Below, piece after piece: positions 17,101-25,321 of a DNA stretch of 64,000 nucleotides; the first letter of the stretch is position 1, and the number at the start of each line of letters is the position of its first letter. Position numbers and translations under genes: made by a program. Source of the stretch: Streptomyces sp. NBC_00178. GTDB lineage: Bacteria; Actinomycetota; Actinomycetes; Streptomycetales; Streptomycetaceae. Location: contig NZ_CP108143.1 in NCBI RefSeq assembly GCF_036206005.1, positions 7,097,501 through 7,161,500 on the forward strand, given 5' to 3'. Under the pieces are notes generated by a model that was not told the DNA's origin, did not search any database, and saw only the letters and a program-made list of their open reading frames with translations.

Positions 17101-20100
17101 CAGAGTGCGGTGGTCGGTGGCCGCGTCGTAGTGCCGCAGACGTCGGTCGGGTCCGTCCTCGCGCTGCTGCCACGGCGGCAGGGCGTGTGCGGGCCGGACA
17201 CCGGCACCGTGCTCCGCCCGCGCCGTGTCCGACGCCTCGGGCCTGGCCGTTTCGCTCTTCGCCGCCCCGCTCTTCGCGGTCCCGGTCCTGGGCGCCTCGG
17301 ACCTCGACGCCCCGGACTCGGTCCCGGCGTTCGTCGTCTTCGCGGCCGGCGCAACCGTGGCCGCGGTCGCGGTGTCCGCGGTGCGCGCACCGGTCGCCGC
17401 CGTCTGCGCCGTCGAGGACTCGGCACTGGCCGAGTGTGGCGCCCTGAAGGTGACCGCGGCCGGCCGCGGTGTGTCACCGAGCAGTCGCCGTCCCTCCTCC
17501 GTGGCCGCCAGTTCATGCCAGCGAGTGAGCCGGTCAGCGCCCTCGCGGACGCGGGCGTACTCCTCGGCGACCGCCTCCGCGAAGGCGAGCCGGTCCTGCA
17601 GGGTGTCGCGGAACGACTCCAGCCGCGTGAGAGCCGCAGCGTGTTCGGAGCCGCCGCTGTCGAGAGCCGCGGCCTCCCGCACGCTTGCTTCCAGGCGCCG
17701 GCCCTCGCCGCGGCGCAGGTCCCAGTAGACCGTGTCGGCCGTGGTCCACGCCTTGTCCGCCTTGGTCACCGCGTCCCAGGCCCCGGCCACCTCCGGCGGG
17801 AAACGGACGTCGTCGATCAGGCCGAGATCGCGTGCCACGTCCTCGCGCACCCAGGCCAGCACGGTGGCGTCGGTCTCCAGAGCCTGCGGCGTCCGATCAG
17901 TGTTGCCGAACACGCTCCGGAAGGCACTGCCCACCGTGCTGTCCTTCACGTGGTGACGCACGGCGGCGAGACTGAGCCAGGTCGTGGGGACGGCGAACAG
18001 GAAGGCCCGGTCCTTCTCCGGCTTCACGTTGACCGAGCCCAGCCGCTCTCCGGACACACCCATCACCACCCAGTCGCCCTCCTGGGCGCCCGACCCCGTG
18101 CCGGACTGAGTCGTTCCGGTGCTCACCGCGGACGTGGTCGGTCCCGCGGCGAGCAATTGTTCCGACACACCCTGCTGGGAGGCGGACGAACCTCCGCCGT
18201 GGATCTCCCGCTCGGGTGCCTCGAACTTCATCCCGTCCGCCACGGTGAGCAGCCGCGCGGCCCGGAGGTCGGGCCTGGAGTACACCGTGAGGCTGCCGTC
18301 GGCACCTCCGAAGAGGCCCCGGTCGGTGAGACCCGCCACCGCGTAACCGTCCGGTGTCAGGGTGCGGCCGTAGAACGCGGTGAGGGCACCGTTCGACGTG
18401 CCGTCCTCCAGACTCTGCGCCGAACCGGTCCCCGACCGGGTGAGAGGGGTGTCCTTCGCCCGCCTCAGCACGTCGTCGCCGAGGTCGGCGCCCTTCGGTA
18501 CGAGCAGTGACGCGTCGTACGCCGCGCCCAGCGCCACCGTGGTGGCGGTGTGCAGTTGGTCCAGGCCCATGATCCGCCGGACGGCGAAGCCCTCACCGGG
18601 CAGCTCGAACGGCTTCAGTTCGCCGCCCGCACCGGGGTGCCTGACGTCGTGCCAGCCGCCCGTCCCCAGCGACTGCGGAACGTCGACCCGACGCGGCCCC
18701 GCGTCCACCATCGGCACGGCCGGCGCCAGGGGGTCGTATGCCAGGGGCTCCGACGGATCGGGCCGCATCAGGCTCATCGGGAAGTGCTCGATCAGCCGCC
18801 CCGCGTCGGCCTCGGCGGAGACCGTCAGCTGCCGGCGGCCGATCAGTTTGCGCCACGACCGGTCGAACTGCTCGCCGACGAGGCCCGCCCGCTTCTGCGG
18901 AGCGCGCGACGGATCGGCCTGCCCGGTGTCGGTGACATCCAGCGTCAGACGGATCCTGTAACGCGTCGCGTACTCACCGTGCGCCTGCGTGGTCGTCGCG
19001 GTCGAGATCCGGACCGTGCCCTCATGCGTGGACTGGGTGACCGACCGCAGCGCGGAACCCGACTGCGAGTACGTCGGTCCCGCGTTCCTGACGGTGCCGT
19101 CGCCGACATGGGCGCCCTCGGAGACACCGATCCCGAGCGTGGCGCCCGATGTCCGGCCCCGGCCCTGCTGAACGCCCTCCAGGGCCTGACGGTGCTCCTC
19201 CAGTTCCACGCTGTGGCCCATGCCGCGGAACCCGTCCGTCCGCTCCTCGACGGGGATCAGCTCGGCGCGCAGCCGGACCTGGCGTTCCCCGATCCACACC
19301 TGAGCCGTCTGGGAACCCCACCGGCCGATTCGGGCCGGCACCGAGGAGCCCGCCCCCGTCATCTCCTTGCCGATCGCGCGCACCACCCGGTCCGACACCA
19401 GCCGGCGGAGCTGGTCGCGGTCCGCCGAGGACAGCCCGAGCGGACGCAGCTCCTCCTCGAACTGCCGCAACGCCGCTGATGTGTCCAGGGAGTTGACGGC
19501 CCAGCTGCCGAAAGGATGGTCGCGCAGCCACGGCAGAGGCGACCACGAACGCCCCGTGTACAGCGGTACGTCGCCGAAGCCGTCCTTCAGCAGCCCGAGC
19601 CGGTAGGCACTCTTCTCGGGGACATGGCCCACCCAGCCCCGGTCGAGCTCGATCCGGCGGCCCGCCGCCCCCGCCAGGGACGCCGGCACGCTCCGTGAAC
19701 CGGTCGCCCGCTCACCGATCCTGCTGGAGACCGCCGCTACCTCGTGGGCCACGGAAGCGGTCACCACGACCTGCCGTCCCGTGTCCTTGCGGTTGATCTC
19801 GGCCACCGCGGACCGGGACACCGACACCGACCTGGACGTGTCCAGCCGGAAGGGGCTGGCCACCAGCGCGTAGCTGCCGGTGACCCCGCTTCCCACGCGG
19901 TGGGAGTTCAGATAGGCGACCTGCCCGCCGAGGAACAGCGTGGACGTCCTGTTGGCCCGTCCGGCCGCCTCGGTGAGACCGCCCAGCGTGGTCTCCGTCT
20001 CGATCTTCACCGCGCCGGTCACCGCGGCCATGTCGGCCCCGAGCGTGGTCCGGTGGGCCAGAGCCGTCGTCCGGTCGAGGTAAGGGGCCTGGGACCACAA

Positions 20101-23100
20101 GGAGGTGGCCCGCCAGCCCGCAGGTGCGGAGCTCTGGTCGAAGTTGGCGGTGAGGGACCTTCCTTCGAAGACCCGCGCCGCGGCGTCGTAGGCGGGGGCG
20201 CCCTTCAGCGTCACCAGCCAGGAGCCGCCCGAGGCCTCCTCCAGTGCCCGCTCCGCCGCTGCCGTCAGCATCTCGTGTGCGGTGACGGAGACCGTCTGGT
20301 GGGGATGCTCCGACAGCGGGGACGCGCCCCGCCCGGTGAGCCCGGCCAGGAACTCCGGGGTCGCCAGGACCAGGTCACGGGCCTCCGCGAACGGGATCGC
20401 CTGTGCGGGTTCCGGGGCCACCGATGACGCCGGAGCGGCCTCCGGCGTGTGCTCGACGGGAAGGCTCAGCAGCACCCTCCCGACACCCGGCGCCGCCGAC
20501 CGCTCCGCGCCGGCACCCGGCGGTTCGATGAGCGCGGTCGGTCTGTCCGTGAACACGAATGGCTGGGTTCCCAGTACGTTCATGGACAGCAGGCCGCGCA
20601 TCCATCTGCGGGGCCTCCAGAAGCCGCCCGCCTCGGCCGTGAGGGTGAGTTCGTAACTGTGCAGGTGCGAGCCGCCGGTACCGACGGACATGGCCTCGTG
20701 CGTGGCGCCGTGACCGTAGCCGCTCTCGGACTCCGTGCGCCGCCCCACCCTGACACCCACGGACGCCGTGGCGCTGCTCCGCGGCCGGCCGACCCGGTCC
20801 CTGTCCGTGTCCCGCCCCGAGAGCAGACCCTCGACACCTGCCTGCACCCCGCGCGTGCCGCCCTGCCGGCCGCCCAGGTTCTCGCTGCCCGGCGCGCTGT
20901 GACGCAGCCGCAGGTCCTCCTGCTTCCCCTCGTAGCGGCGTCCGGTCAAGGACGCGTCCACCCACACGTAGCGGTGCCCGCGCGTCAGGGCGCCCGAGTC
21001 GACCAGCCCGAACCGCATCCCGGTGGAGGCCATCGTCTCCAGACCGGAGGCCATGCCCTGGTGCGACAACGTGTTGAGCACCTCCAGCGTGTTCGACACC
21101 ACGGTCTCGAAGTGACCTGCGTGCCGCCAGCGGGGGTTGCGGGGGTTGAGTTCGTCCAACGGAGCGACGAGATCGGGGTACACCGTGCCGATCCGCCTCA
21201 GGACGGCATCGGCGAAGTGCTCGGCGAACGTGACAGGGCGTCCGTCGATCTCCCGGGTGAGACTTCCGTCGGCGAAGGTGAACTCCTCCACCCGGCTCAT
21301 ACCGAGCGTCGGCGGCTCGTCGGCTGCGAGCCACGGCGGCGGCACGGGCTCCGCACCGCCCGGCACGACGCCGGTGCCGAGCCCGTCGAGGCGGAGTGCC
21401 TCGGTCCGGGTCAGCCGCTCCACCGCCCAGGTCTGGAACGTCTCGGTACGCGGCGCCTCGCTCCACTTCTGCGGGGAGTTCTTCCGCAGCCTGCCCCGCT
21501 GCACGGCCCCGTGCCCGCGCGCTTCGGGCAGTGCCGCCCTGGTGTCGGGCGGTGCGGTGACGGTGACGGTCTTCTGCACCAGGTACAGGCCGGTGGCAGC
21601 ACCCTTGGCCTGTGCGGCGGACTTGACCGCGCCCGATCCGCCGAAGACCGACCCCCGCGAGCGCGAGGCACCGTAGCGGAGGCTGACTCCGGCGAGCAGG
21701 CGCAGGTCGAACGCCCCGTCCTCCAGGCCGAAGAGCTGGAACCCAGGTCCTGCCGAACCCCCCACCTCGGCACCGAGGGTGCTCCGGATCAGCCGCTCGT
21801 TGCGGACCGTCGACTGCGCGATGTCCCGCAGTTCGGCCGCGGTGGTCTCGTTGATCAGGACCGCGTCACCGGACTGGACGCGCACGGAGAACACACCCGC
21901 CGGATCGCCCCCGGCCTGGCCGCGGGACAGCATCGGGGTGTAGGCGGGACCGTTGTTCAGCGCACGGCCCATGCGCTGGAAGGAGTCACTGGAGAAGAAG
22001 TCGTCGAGCAGGACGGCGGCCGCGGTGCCTTCCTTCACATCGATCTGCCGCAGCGCCCAGTCCCGGATGTGCGCGACCGGACCGTACGCCTCGGTGTTGG
22101 CCATCCGGAAACGGGACCCCGGGCCCAGGGCCAGGCGTTCCGGCATCGGCTTCTGGGGCGTCCGCGGCACCGTGATGCTGTCGGCGAGCCGCACCATGAG
22201 GCCGTCGCGCACCGCGAACCCGAAGGCCAACGGCGTCCGGGACGGGTCGCCGGCGAGGACGATCTCACCGTCCGGGCCGACCGGACGGCCGGATCGGTCC
22301 GTCAACGAGAACTCGTACCAGACGTCGTCCAGATGCGCGTGTGAGCCGTCCGTGGTGCGGGTCTCGGTCTGGTTCACCACCTGGTTGCGGAGGTTGTACT
22401 GCGCCTGTTTGCCGATGGCTACCTGCATGAACACCCGGCCCCAGACGGTGACGACGTGCTTGAGCGGACCGAGCGGAGCCGTCGGCGCCAGCGCCAGTGA
22501 AGTGCTGTTGACCTTCATCTCTCCGCTGGTCGCCGTCGACCTCTGCATCGTGTCGATCTTCACCGGCTTCCCCGCGCCGAAGGTGAAGCGCTCCCACTGC
22601 CCGTAGGGCCGGGCGGTCACGTGCAGCGTCCGGGTCTTCCTGCCGGCCGTGCGGTAGACGAAGCGCCGACCGTCGCCGAAGAACGACTGGGGGCCGGCCC
22701 GCAGACCGGCGTCGATCGCGTCGAGCAGACCGAACCCGCTCTCCTCGGACACGGGCCGGATGCCCGCCGACCCGGAGAGCGCGCGACCGAGTTCCTCCAC
22801 GACGAGTTCGGTGCCACGCAGGGCGCGCGCGCTCTGGCCGAAGCTGAAGGACCGCTGGACGACGTCCTGGGGGAGCCCGGGCAGCCGGGAGGCCACGCCC
22901 CCGCTCATGTACAGGGGAAGCCGCGCCGAGTCCGAGAACCGTACGGGCCCGGTGGTGACGGGGGCTGCCGGCAGATCACGGTCCAGCCTGGGCGGACGCC
23001 GGGTGTCCAGGTCCTGCGCTATCGGCACGCGCCGCGGCACAGCGGCGGCGAGCGGAGCGAGGGCGGCGGCGATCCGCTCCTCGGGTATCGGAGGGAGCGG

Positions 23101-23754
23101 GGAACCGGGCACGTGTGGTGGCGGCACGGGGACGGCCGCACGGGGAGTGGTCACCAGGGTGCTGTCCGGCTCGTCGGTCCGGCCCCGTGCCGACGTCGAA
23201 GCGACCGGTCCGCTGCCGGACGGGAGGATTTCCGAGAGCCTCGCACCCGCCCGGATCCCCGAGCGGGCCCCGGTGCCGAACGCGTCGCGCAGTTGGATCG
23301 ACAGTCTTCGTGCCGGGTGCTCCGCACTGCTCGGGGCGAGCCCTGACTCGTCCAGGGCGATGCTCTCGGCGACGAGATGGACGACGTCCTCGTGCCACCG
23401 GCTGTACCGGCCGGCGGCGACGCCTTCGCGGCCCGTCGCTCGGATGGGAGGAGGTGCGCGATGGGCTTCGGCGACGATGTCGGCCGCCTGTTTCAGATGA
23501 CCGGCGGCGTCCGGGCGGTCCAGACCGCCCAGACTCTCCCGCGCCCGCGCGAACTCGTCGTGCCAGTGATCCCAGATGTCCTGGTCCACGGCGGGATACG
23601 TGCCTGCCGCGTGCCCGGTTTCGGCCGACTTGTCGAAGTACGTGGTCAGCGCCGCCAGGCGCCGCCGCGGATCGGTGAGCCGTTTCACCTCACGCGCGAG
23701 ATCCTGCGGTACTTCGAAACACACCAGACCTTGGGGGACAGCAGCCATCCCCAT
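14191..23754 (-). CDS. Giant protein of about 3187 residues (N-terminal ICFDV-like module, beta-rich body, C-terminal lone-Cys module)
   Basis: No confident overall function. Order of regions: residues 1-45 hold a module (LVCFEVPQDLAREVKR...RLAALTTYF) matching the start of the protein at 26813. From about 220 to 2000 there is a very long beta-rich body without membrane segments. At about 2230-2420 lies an OTU-protease-like segment whose catalytic Cys and His positions appear replaced (DGNGFYAAV; GSYLAAV). At about 2540-2930 sits a tandem pair of roughly 180-residue domains (VRLNPLWY...). The C-terminal 110 residues (ARSLVLG, PLWAVN, ESIDLDP, QFCGLTLG) are shared with the other two giants. By eye the protein has only two cysteines, Cys12 and Cys3175. 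The start is one of GTG/ATG/ATG in a repeated TGATGGGGATG; ATG 23754 follows GGGG best. Giants of this sort are named lonely-Cys-domain proteins in actinobacterial annotation (recollection, not checked). Confidence 0.88.
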   Translation of the reverse strand: MGMAAVPQGLVCFEVPQDLAREVKRLTDPRRRLAALTTYFDKSAETGHAAGTYPAVDQDIWDHWHDEFARARESLGGLDRPDAAGHLKQAADIVAEAHRAPPPIRATGREGVAAGRYSRWHEDVVHLVAESIALDESGLAPSSAEHPARRLSIQLRDAFGTGARSGIRAGARLSEILPSGSGPVASTSARGRTDEPDSTLVTTPRAAVPVPPPHVPGSPLPPIPEERIAAALAPLAAAVPRRVPIAQDLDTRRPPRLDRDLPAAPVTTGPVRFSDSARLPLYMSGGVASRLPGLPQDVVQRSFSFGQSARALRGTELVVEELGRALSGSAGIRPVSEESGFGLLDAIDAGLRAGPQSFFGDGRRFVYRTAGRKTRTLHVTARPYGQWERFTFGAGKPVKIDTMQRSTATSGEMKVNSTSLALAPTAPLGPLKHVVTVWGRVFMQVAIGKQAQYNLRNQVVNQTETRTTDGSHAHLDDVWYEFSLTDRSGRPVGPDGEIVLAGDPSRTPLAFGFAVRDGLMVRLADSITVPRTPQKPMPERLALGPGSRFRMANTEAYGPVAHIRDWALRQIDVKEGTAAAVLLDDFFSSDSFQRMGRALNNGPAYTPMLSRGQAGGDPAGVFSVRVQSGDAVLINETTAAELRDIAQSTVRNERLIRSTLGAEVGGSAGPGFQLFGLEDGAFDLRLLAGVSLRYGASRSRGSVFGGSGAVKSAAQAKGAATGLYLVQKTVTVTAPPDTRAALPEARGHGAVQRGRLRKNSPQKWSEAPRTETFQTWAVERLTRTEALRLDGLGTGVVPGGAEPVPPPWLAADEPPTLGMSRVEEFTFADGSLTREIDGRPVTFAEHFADAVLRRIGTVYPDLVAPLDELNPRNPRWRHAGHFETVVSNTLEVLNTLSHQGMASGLETMASTGMRFGLVDSGALTRGHRYVWVDASLTGRRYEGKQEDLRLRHSAPGSENLGGRQGGTRGVQAGVEGLLSGRDTDRDRVGRPRSSATASVGVRVGRRTESESGYGHGATHEAMSVGTGGSHLHSYELTLTAEAGGFWRPRRWMRGLLSMNVLGTQPFVFTDRPTALIEPPGAGAERSAAPGVGRVLLSLPVEHTPEAAPASSVAPEPAQAIPFAEARDLVLATPEFLAGLTGRGASPLSEHPHQTVSVTAHEMLTAAAERALEEASGGSWLVTLKGAPAYDAAARVFEGRSLTANFDQSSAPAGWRATSLWSQAPYLDRTTALAHRTTLGADMAAVTGAVKIETETTLGGLTEAAGRANRTSTLFLGGQVAYLNSHRVGSGVTGSYALVASPFRLDTSRSVSVSRSAVAEINRKDTGRQVVVTASVAHEVAAVSSRIGERATGSRSVPASLAGAAGRRIELDRGWVGHVPEKSAYRLGLLKDGFGDVPLYTGRSWSPLPWLRDHPFGSWAVNSLDTSAALRQFEEELRPLGLSSADRDQLRRLVSDRVVRAIGKEMTGAGSSVPARIGRWGSQTAQVWIGERQVRLRAELIPVEERTDGFRGMGHSVELEEHRQALEGVQQGRGRTSGATLGIGVSEGAHVGDGTVRNAGPTYSQSGSALRSVTQSTHEGTVRISTATTTQAHGEYATRYRIRLTLDVTDTGQADPSRAPQKRAGLVGEQFDRSWRKLIGRRQLTVSAEADAGRLIEHFPMSLMRPDPSEPLAYDPLAPAVPMVDAGPRRVDVPQSLGTGGWHDVRHPGAGGELKPFELPGEGFAVRRIMGLDQLHTATTVALGAAYDASLLVPKGADLGDDVLRRAKDTPLTRSGTGSAQSLEDGTSNGALTAFYGRTLTPDGYAVAGLTDRGLFGGADGSLTVYSRPDLRAARLLTVADGMKFEAPEREIHGGGSSASQQGVSEQLLAAGPTTSAVSTGTTQSGTGSGAQEGDWVVMGVSGERLGSVNVKPEKDRAFLFAVPTTWLSLAAVRHHVKDSTVGSAFRSVFGNTDRTPQALETDATVLAWVREDVARDLGLIDDVRFPPEVAGAWDAVTKADKAWTTADTVYWDLRRGEGRRLEASVREAAALDSGGSEHAAALTRLESFRDTLQDRLAFAEAVAEEYARVREGADRLTRWHELAATEEGRRLLGDTPRPAAVTFRAPHSASAESSTAQTAATGARTADTATAATVAPAAKTTNAGTESGASRSEAPRTGTAKSGAAKSETARPEASDTARAEHGAGVRPAHALPPWQQREDGPDRRLRHYDAATDHRTLTAVDPGGRSWVLDLHRPAGDGNGFYAAVERAGDGRLGITAGQLASAVSRSADVPVHATLDPLAVFHPHEVEPLLGTRPQDREVLTREITANGGRLPESVRTGLTPEQRHRLVGLNLRTARRWDADTADLAASLTARALGVDLTVVQEDGSHRLHPGAASEPPVARRQVTVYRRAGSYLAAVPRQDAPLTAPAESGTYARPETVHPALGEAASHAAAPEVHETPQRVHEAVHEAGVVAPHHGTTSGPAESAADARRREIREGKRPERAETEAAGTGMREPAGTGAAPETRGRAQQQERTVEASGSGTRPLALDDERTGPEVSLDVMFGPAVAPKTVKRSEQDDAVSPQVRLNPLWYPLEDFRPALLDRGGVWLYAIDQDGRFFLGSEDVWSIAGEEERQRLLAAMRTTRPGLTMQELRGVLNDQGVPTVAAGFDEAGATVVGPARVGGELFRDPLTGRWTIDASSRYVGPAVRPGVEAADVTRWVRNAAEVLSSALGITVLAKDAERPTIAHGAFVAGTGTQELDHAYGPLAGPKKVKDRERDAQDSAQVRLNPLWYRLEEFKPALLDRTDGVWHYAVDEEGEISIGSDQVLSIMAEDELDELWSAMRRADPDLTREQLRAAIDNQGHPTVAAGFRTDGSTVVRPARISGELSYDPVARSWQLTDKSGRYMSNKIRPSLSPEDGLRWLANTARRIAEQVGVPVTPVLFKNASGAPATVPPAPVLAEETGPVVPAQVDLLDPAVFLERSGSAGPELRSLSRVAGLDRLLNEYRGTGDHEGERRVELLDTLADRARIYAATTKNEQRREVVVQLAEQAGAMAAELRARVSAPGAAVATEEAAGVADGASVGPLVGTESERDRIARAKRVWQGPVAEQAQQLEQRLLDAGPGARSLVLGVLPDEPLWAVNTARTVRWMEHSTGRLTRTPQSAVGRVESIDLDPRSRLIGSASEAGTGAQFCGLTLGSDLTHVM

Positions 23755-24581
23755 CACATCCCCATCACATGAACGGGTCCGAGAACCGACTGGCACTCCC
23801 GCCGGCCAGGCGTCGGACGTCGGGAACGATCTTGCAGGATGCCCGGCCGGCACATGCGCCGATCGGCAAACGTTCACGTGAAGTTGAGGCGATGTGCGGT
23901 CACTGCTAGGAACTGTTTCCGGAATCTGCCTACGTGCGTGGGGTGTTGGGGTCAGGCTGTCGGTATGGGCCGTGGTCACGCATGCGGAGAAACGTGCCTC
24001 TACCTACCTCGGCACCGTCACCCTCGCAGCCCTCGTCATCCGGCTCGGAACATGATCCGAGAAGCAGTGGCCAAGCCGCTTCGGCAGACGGATGACGCGG
24101 TCGGAACGGTCCCTCCGCGGTCCGGCCCGGCTCGGAAATCCCGGTTCGTGGTGCCGTGAGCGTCCACCCCGCGTATGGCGCATTCGGCGCTCACCTCTTC
24201 GACTTCGACCCCGACCGCACGAACAACAAGGCCGTCCTGACGGTCGACTGACCAAACGGGGTTCGCAGCGCCCGCCCGGGCGGATGCTCCGGACCTGGCC
24301 CTTAGGCGGACGACCACGTCGCATTGTTGCGGGACGCGGTCGAGGACGGCGGTCACGAGAACCTCCTGGACGAAGCCCTGCCCACATCGATGGAGGTCTT
24401 GTTCCGGGTCAGGAGGCTGGAGCCCCACTCCTCACCGCTTTGAGATCACCTGGGGGCCAGGCCGGCCCCGGCGCGTTCGAAGGGCTGGTAGCCGACTTCG
24501 CCGACCACGAGGACGACCGGCCGGAGGTGGCTGCCGAGTGTGCGGGATCCGAGTGCCGGCGGGTGAGGTCCCACGTGCCGT
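23755..24581. other. 827-base non-coding stretch with gene relics
   Basis: No intact gene is supported. On the left is the presumed promoter region of the giant gene, which reads leftward. On the right is a degraded transposase-type fragment described separately. The stretch between (about 24170-24430) has codon-like patches, for example a plus-strand piece ending HLFDFDPDRTNNKAVLTVD before a stop. They look like eroded coding DNA of unknown origin. Confidence 0.45.
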
Positions 24582-24590
24582 TCAGTGCCC
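24446..24590 (-). pseudogene. IstB-like (IS21 family) transposition ATPase fragment
   Basis: Read on the minus strand, a short open stretch ends with PVVLVVGEVGYQPFERAG and then a stop. The block EVGYQPFE with preceding hydrophobic strand resembles the Walker B region of IstB ATPases (typically a hydrophobic strand, then DE, then LGYxPFE). The upstream IstB sequence, including a Walker A motif, is missing, and the first acidic residue appears lost. This suggests a dead IS21-type element remnant lying between a giant gene and a TetR/SDR pair. The call rests on one short motif. Confidence 0.35.
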
Positions 24591-25253
24591 CGCGCGGCCC
24601 TCGTCGGCCAGGCCGGTGAGCAGGGCGGTGAGGAGGCGGCGCAGGCGGGGTTCCAGTTCGACGACGGCGTGACCGAGCTGCGGGTCGCTCGTGTAGAGCT
24701 CGCGCAGGCGCGGGCCGGGCGTGGCCATCTGCCACAGGGCCCCGGCCATGCCGGTTGCGGTGGCGATCGTGTCGACCGCCTGCCCTTCGGCCAGGCCGAG
24801 CAGCCGGAACAGCTCGCGGGCTATCAGGTCGACCTCCTCGAGCGTGCCGAGTTTGAAGGTGCGTACCGCCTCGATGGACACGTTGCGCTCCAGGTTCAGG
24901 GGCGCCTGTGCGAGCAGGTCGCAGAACAGCGGGCGGGCGGACAGCGTGGCGGCGAAGGCGTCCGCGACCAGGCCGGGTGTGGCCTGCTCGTGCTCGGCGA
25001 GGCCCGTGCGCAGTGCGGCGGACCATTCCCGCCACCCCTCGGCGGTGAGGTCGAGGAAGATCTGCTCCCGCGTCTCGAAGTAGCGCAGCAACGCCGACTT
25101 GTGCATGCCGACCTCGGTCGCGATGTCGGTGAGGGTGACGTCCCGGATGCCGCGGCGGCCTCCAAGGGCGCGGGCCGCGTCGAGGATCGCGTCCTCGCGC
25201 GCACGCTTGGCCTGGACGCTGCGTGCCCGCTGGAAGGCGGCCTGATCAGTCAT
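24582..25253 (-). CDS. TetR family transcriptional repressor
   Basis: 223 residues. The N-terminal TetR DNA-binding domain covers about 15-65, with the helix-turn-helix signature TLTDIATEVGMHKSALLRYF followed by EThREQIF-type residues (ETREQIFLD). The C-terminal ligand domain is all-helical. It is divergent from an SDR oxidoreductase gene, and a perfect 21-bp dyad lies in the 68-base gap. It therefore most likely represses both genes, and a small-molecule ligand (possibly the SDR substrate) would relieve repression. The ATG at 25253 is the natural start. It lies next to transposase debris, which may mean the TetR/SDR pair arrived by transfer. Confidence 0.93.
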   Translation of the reverse strand: MTDQAAFQRARSVQAKRAREDAILDAARALGGRRGIRDVTLTDIATEVGMHKSALLRYFETREQIFLDLTAEGWREWSAALRTGLAEHEQATPGLVADAFAATLSARPLFCDLLAQAPLNLERNVSIEAVRTFKLGTLEEVDLIARELFRLLGLAEGQAVDTIATATGMAGALWQMATPGPRLRELYTSDPQLGHAVVELEPRLRRLLTALLTGLADEGRAGH

Positions 25254-25273
25254 GCCACCATCATAGAAGTTAG

Positions 25274-25294
25274 TACCGCAACGGTGTTGCGGTA
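25274..25294. promoter_or_regulatory. TetR operator: perfect 21-bp dyad
   Basis: TACCGCAAC GGT GTTGCGGTA: perfect 9-base arms with a 3-base centre, in the short gap between divergent TetR and SDR starts. Length and symmetry are typical of TetR-family operators. It overlaps where both promoters must lie, since only 68 bases separate the two start codons. Confidence 0.8.
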
Positions 25295-25321
25295 TTAAGG
25301 CAACAGTGTTTCACTAGAGGT

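Noticed and set aside
24036..24428. Minus-strand open frame of 130 codons upstream of the giant
   Set aside because: No ribosome binding site, mixed composition and stops in the codon-biased frame; looks like eroded DNA rather than a gene.
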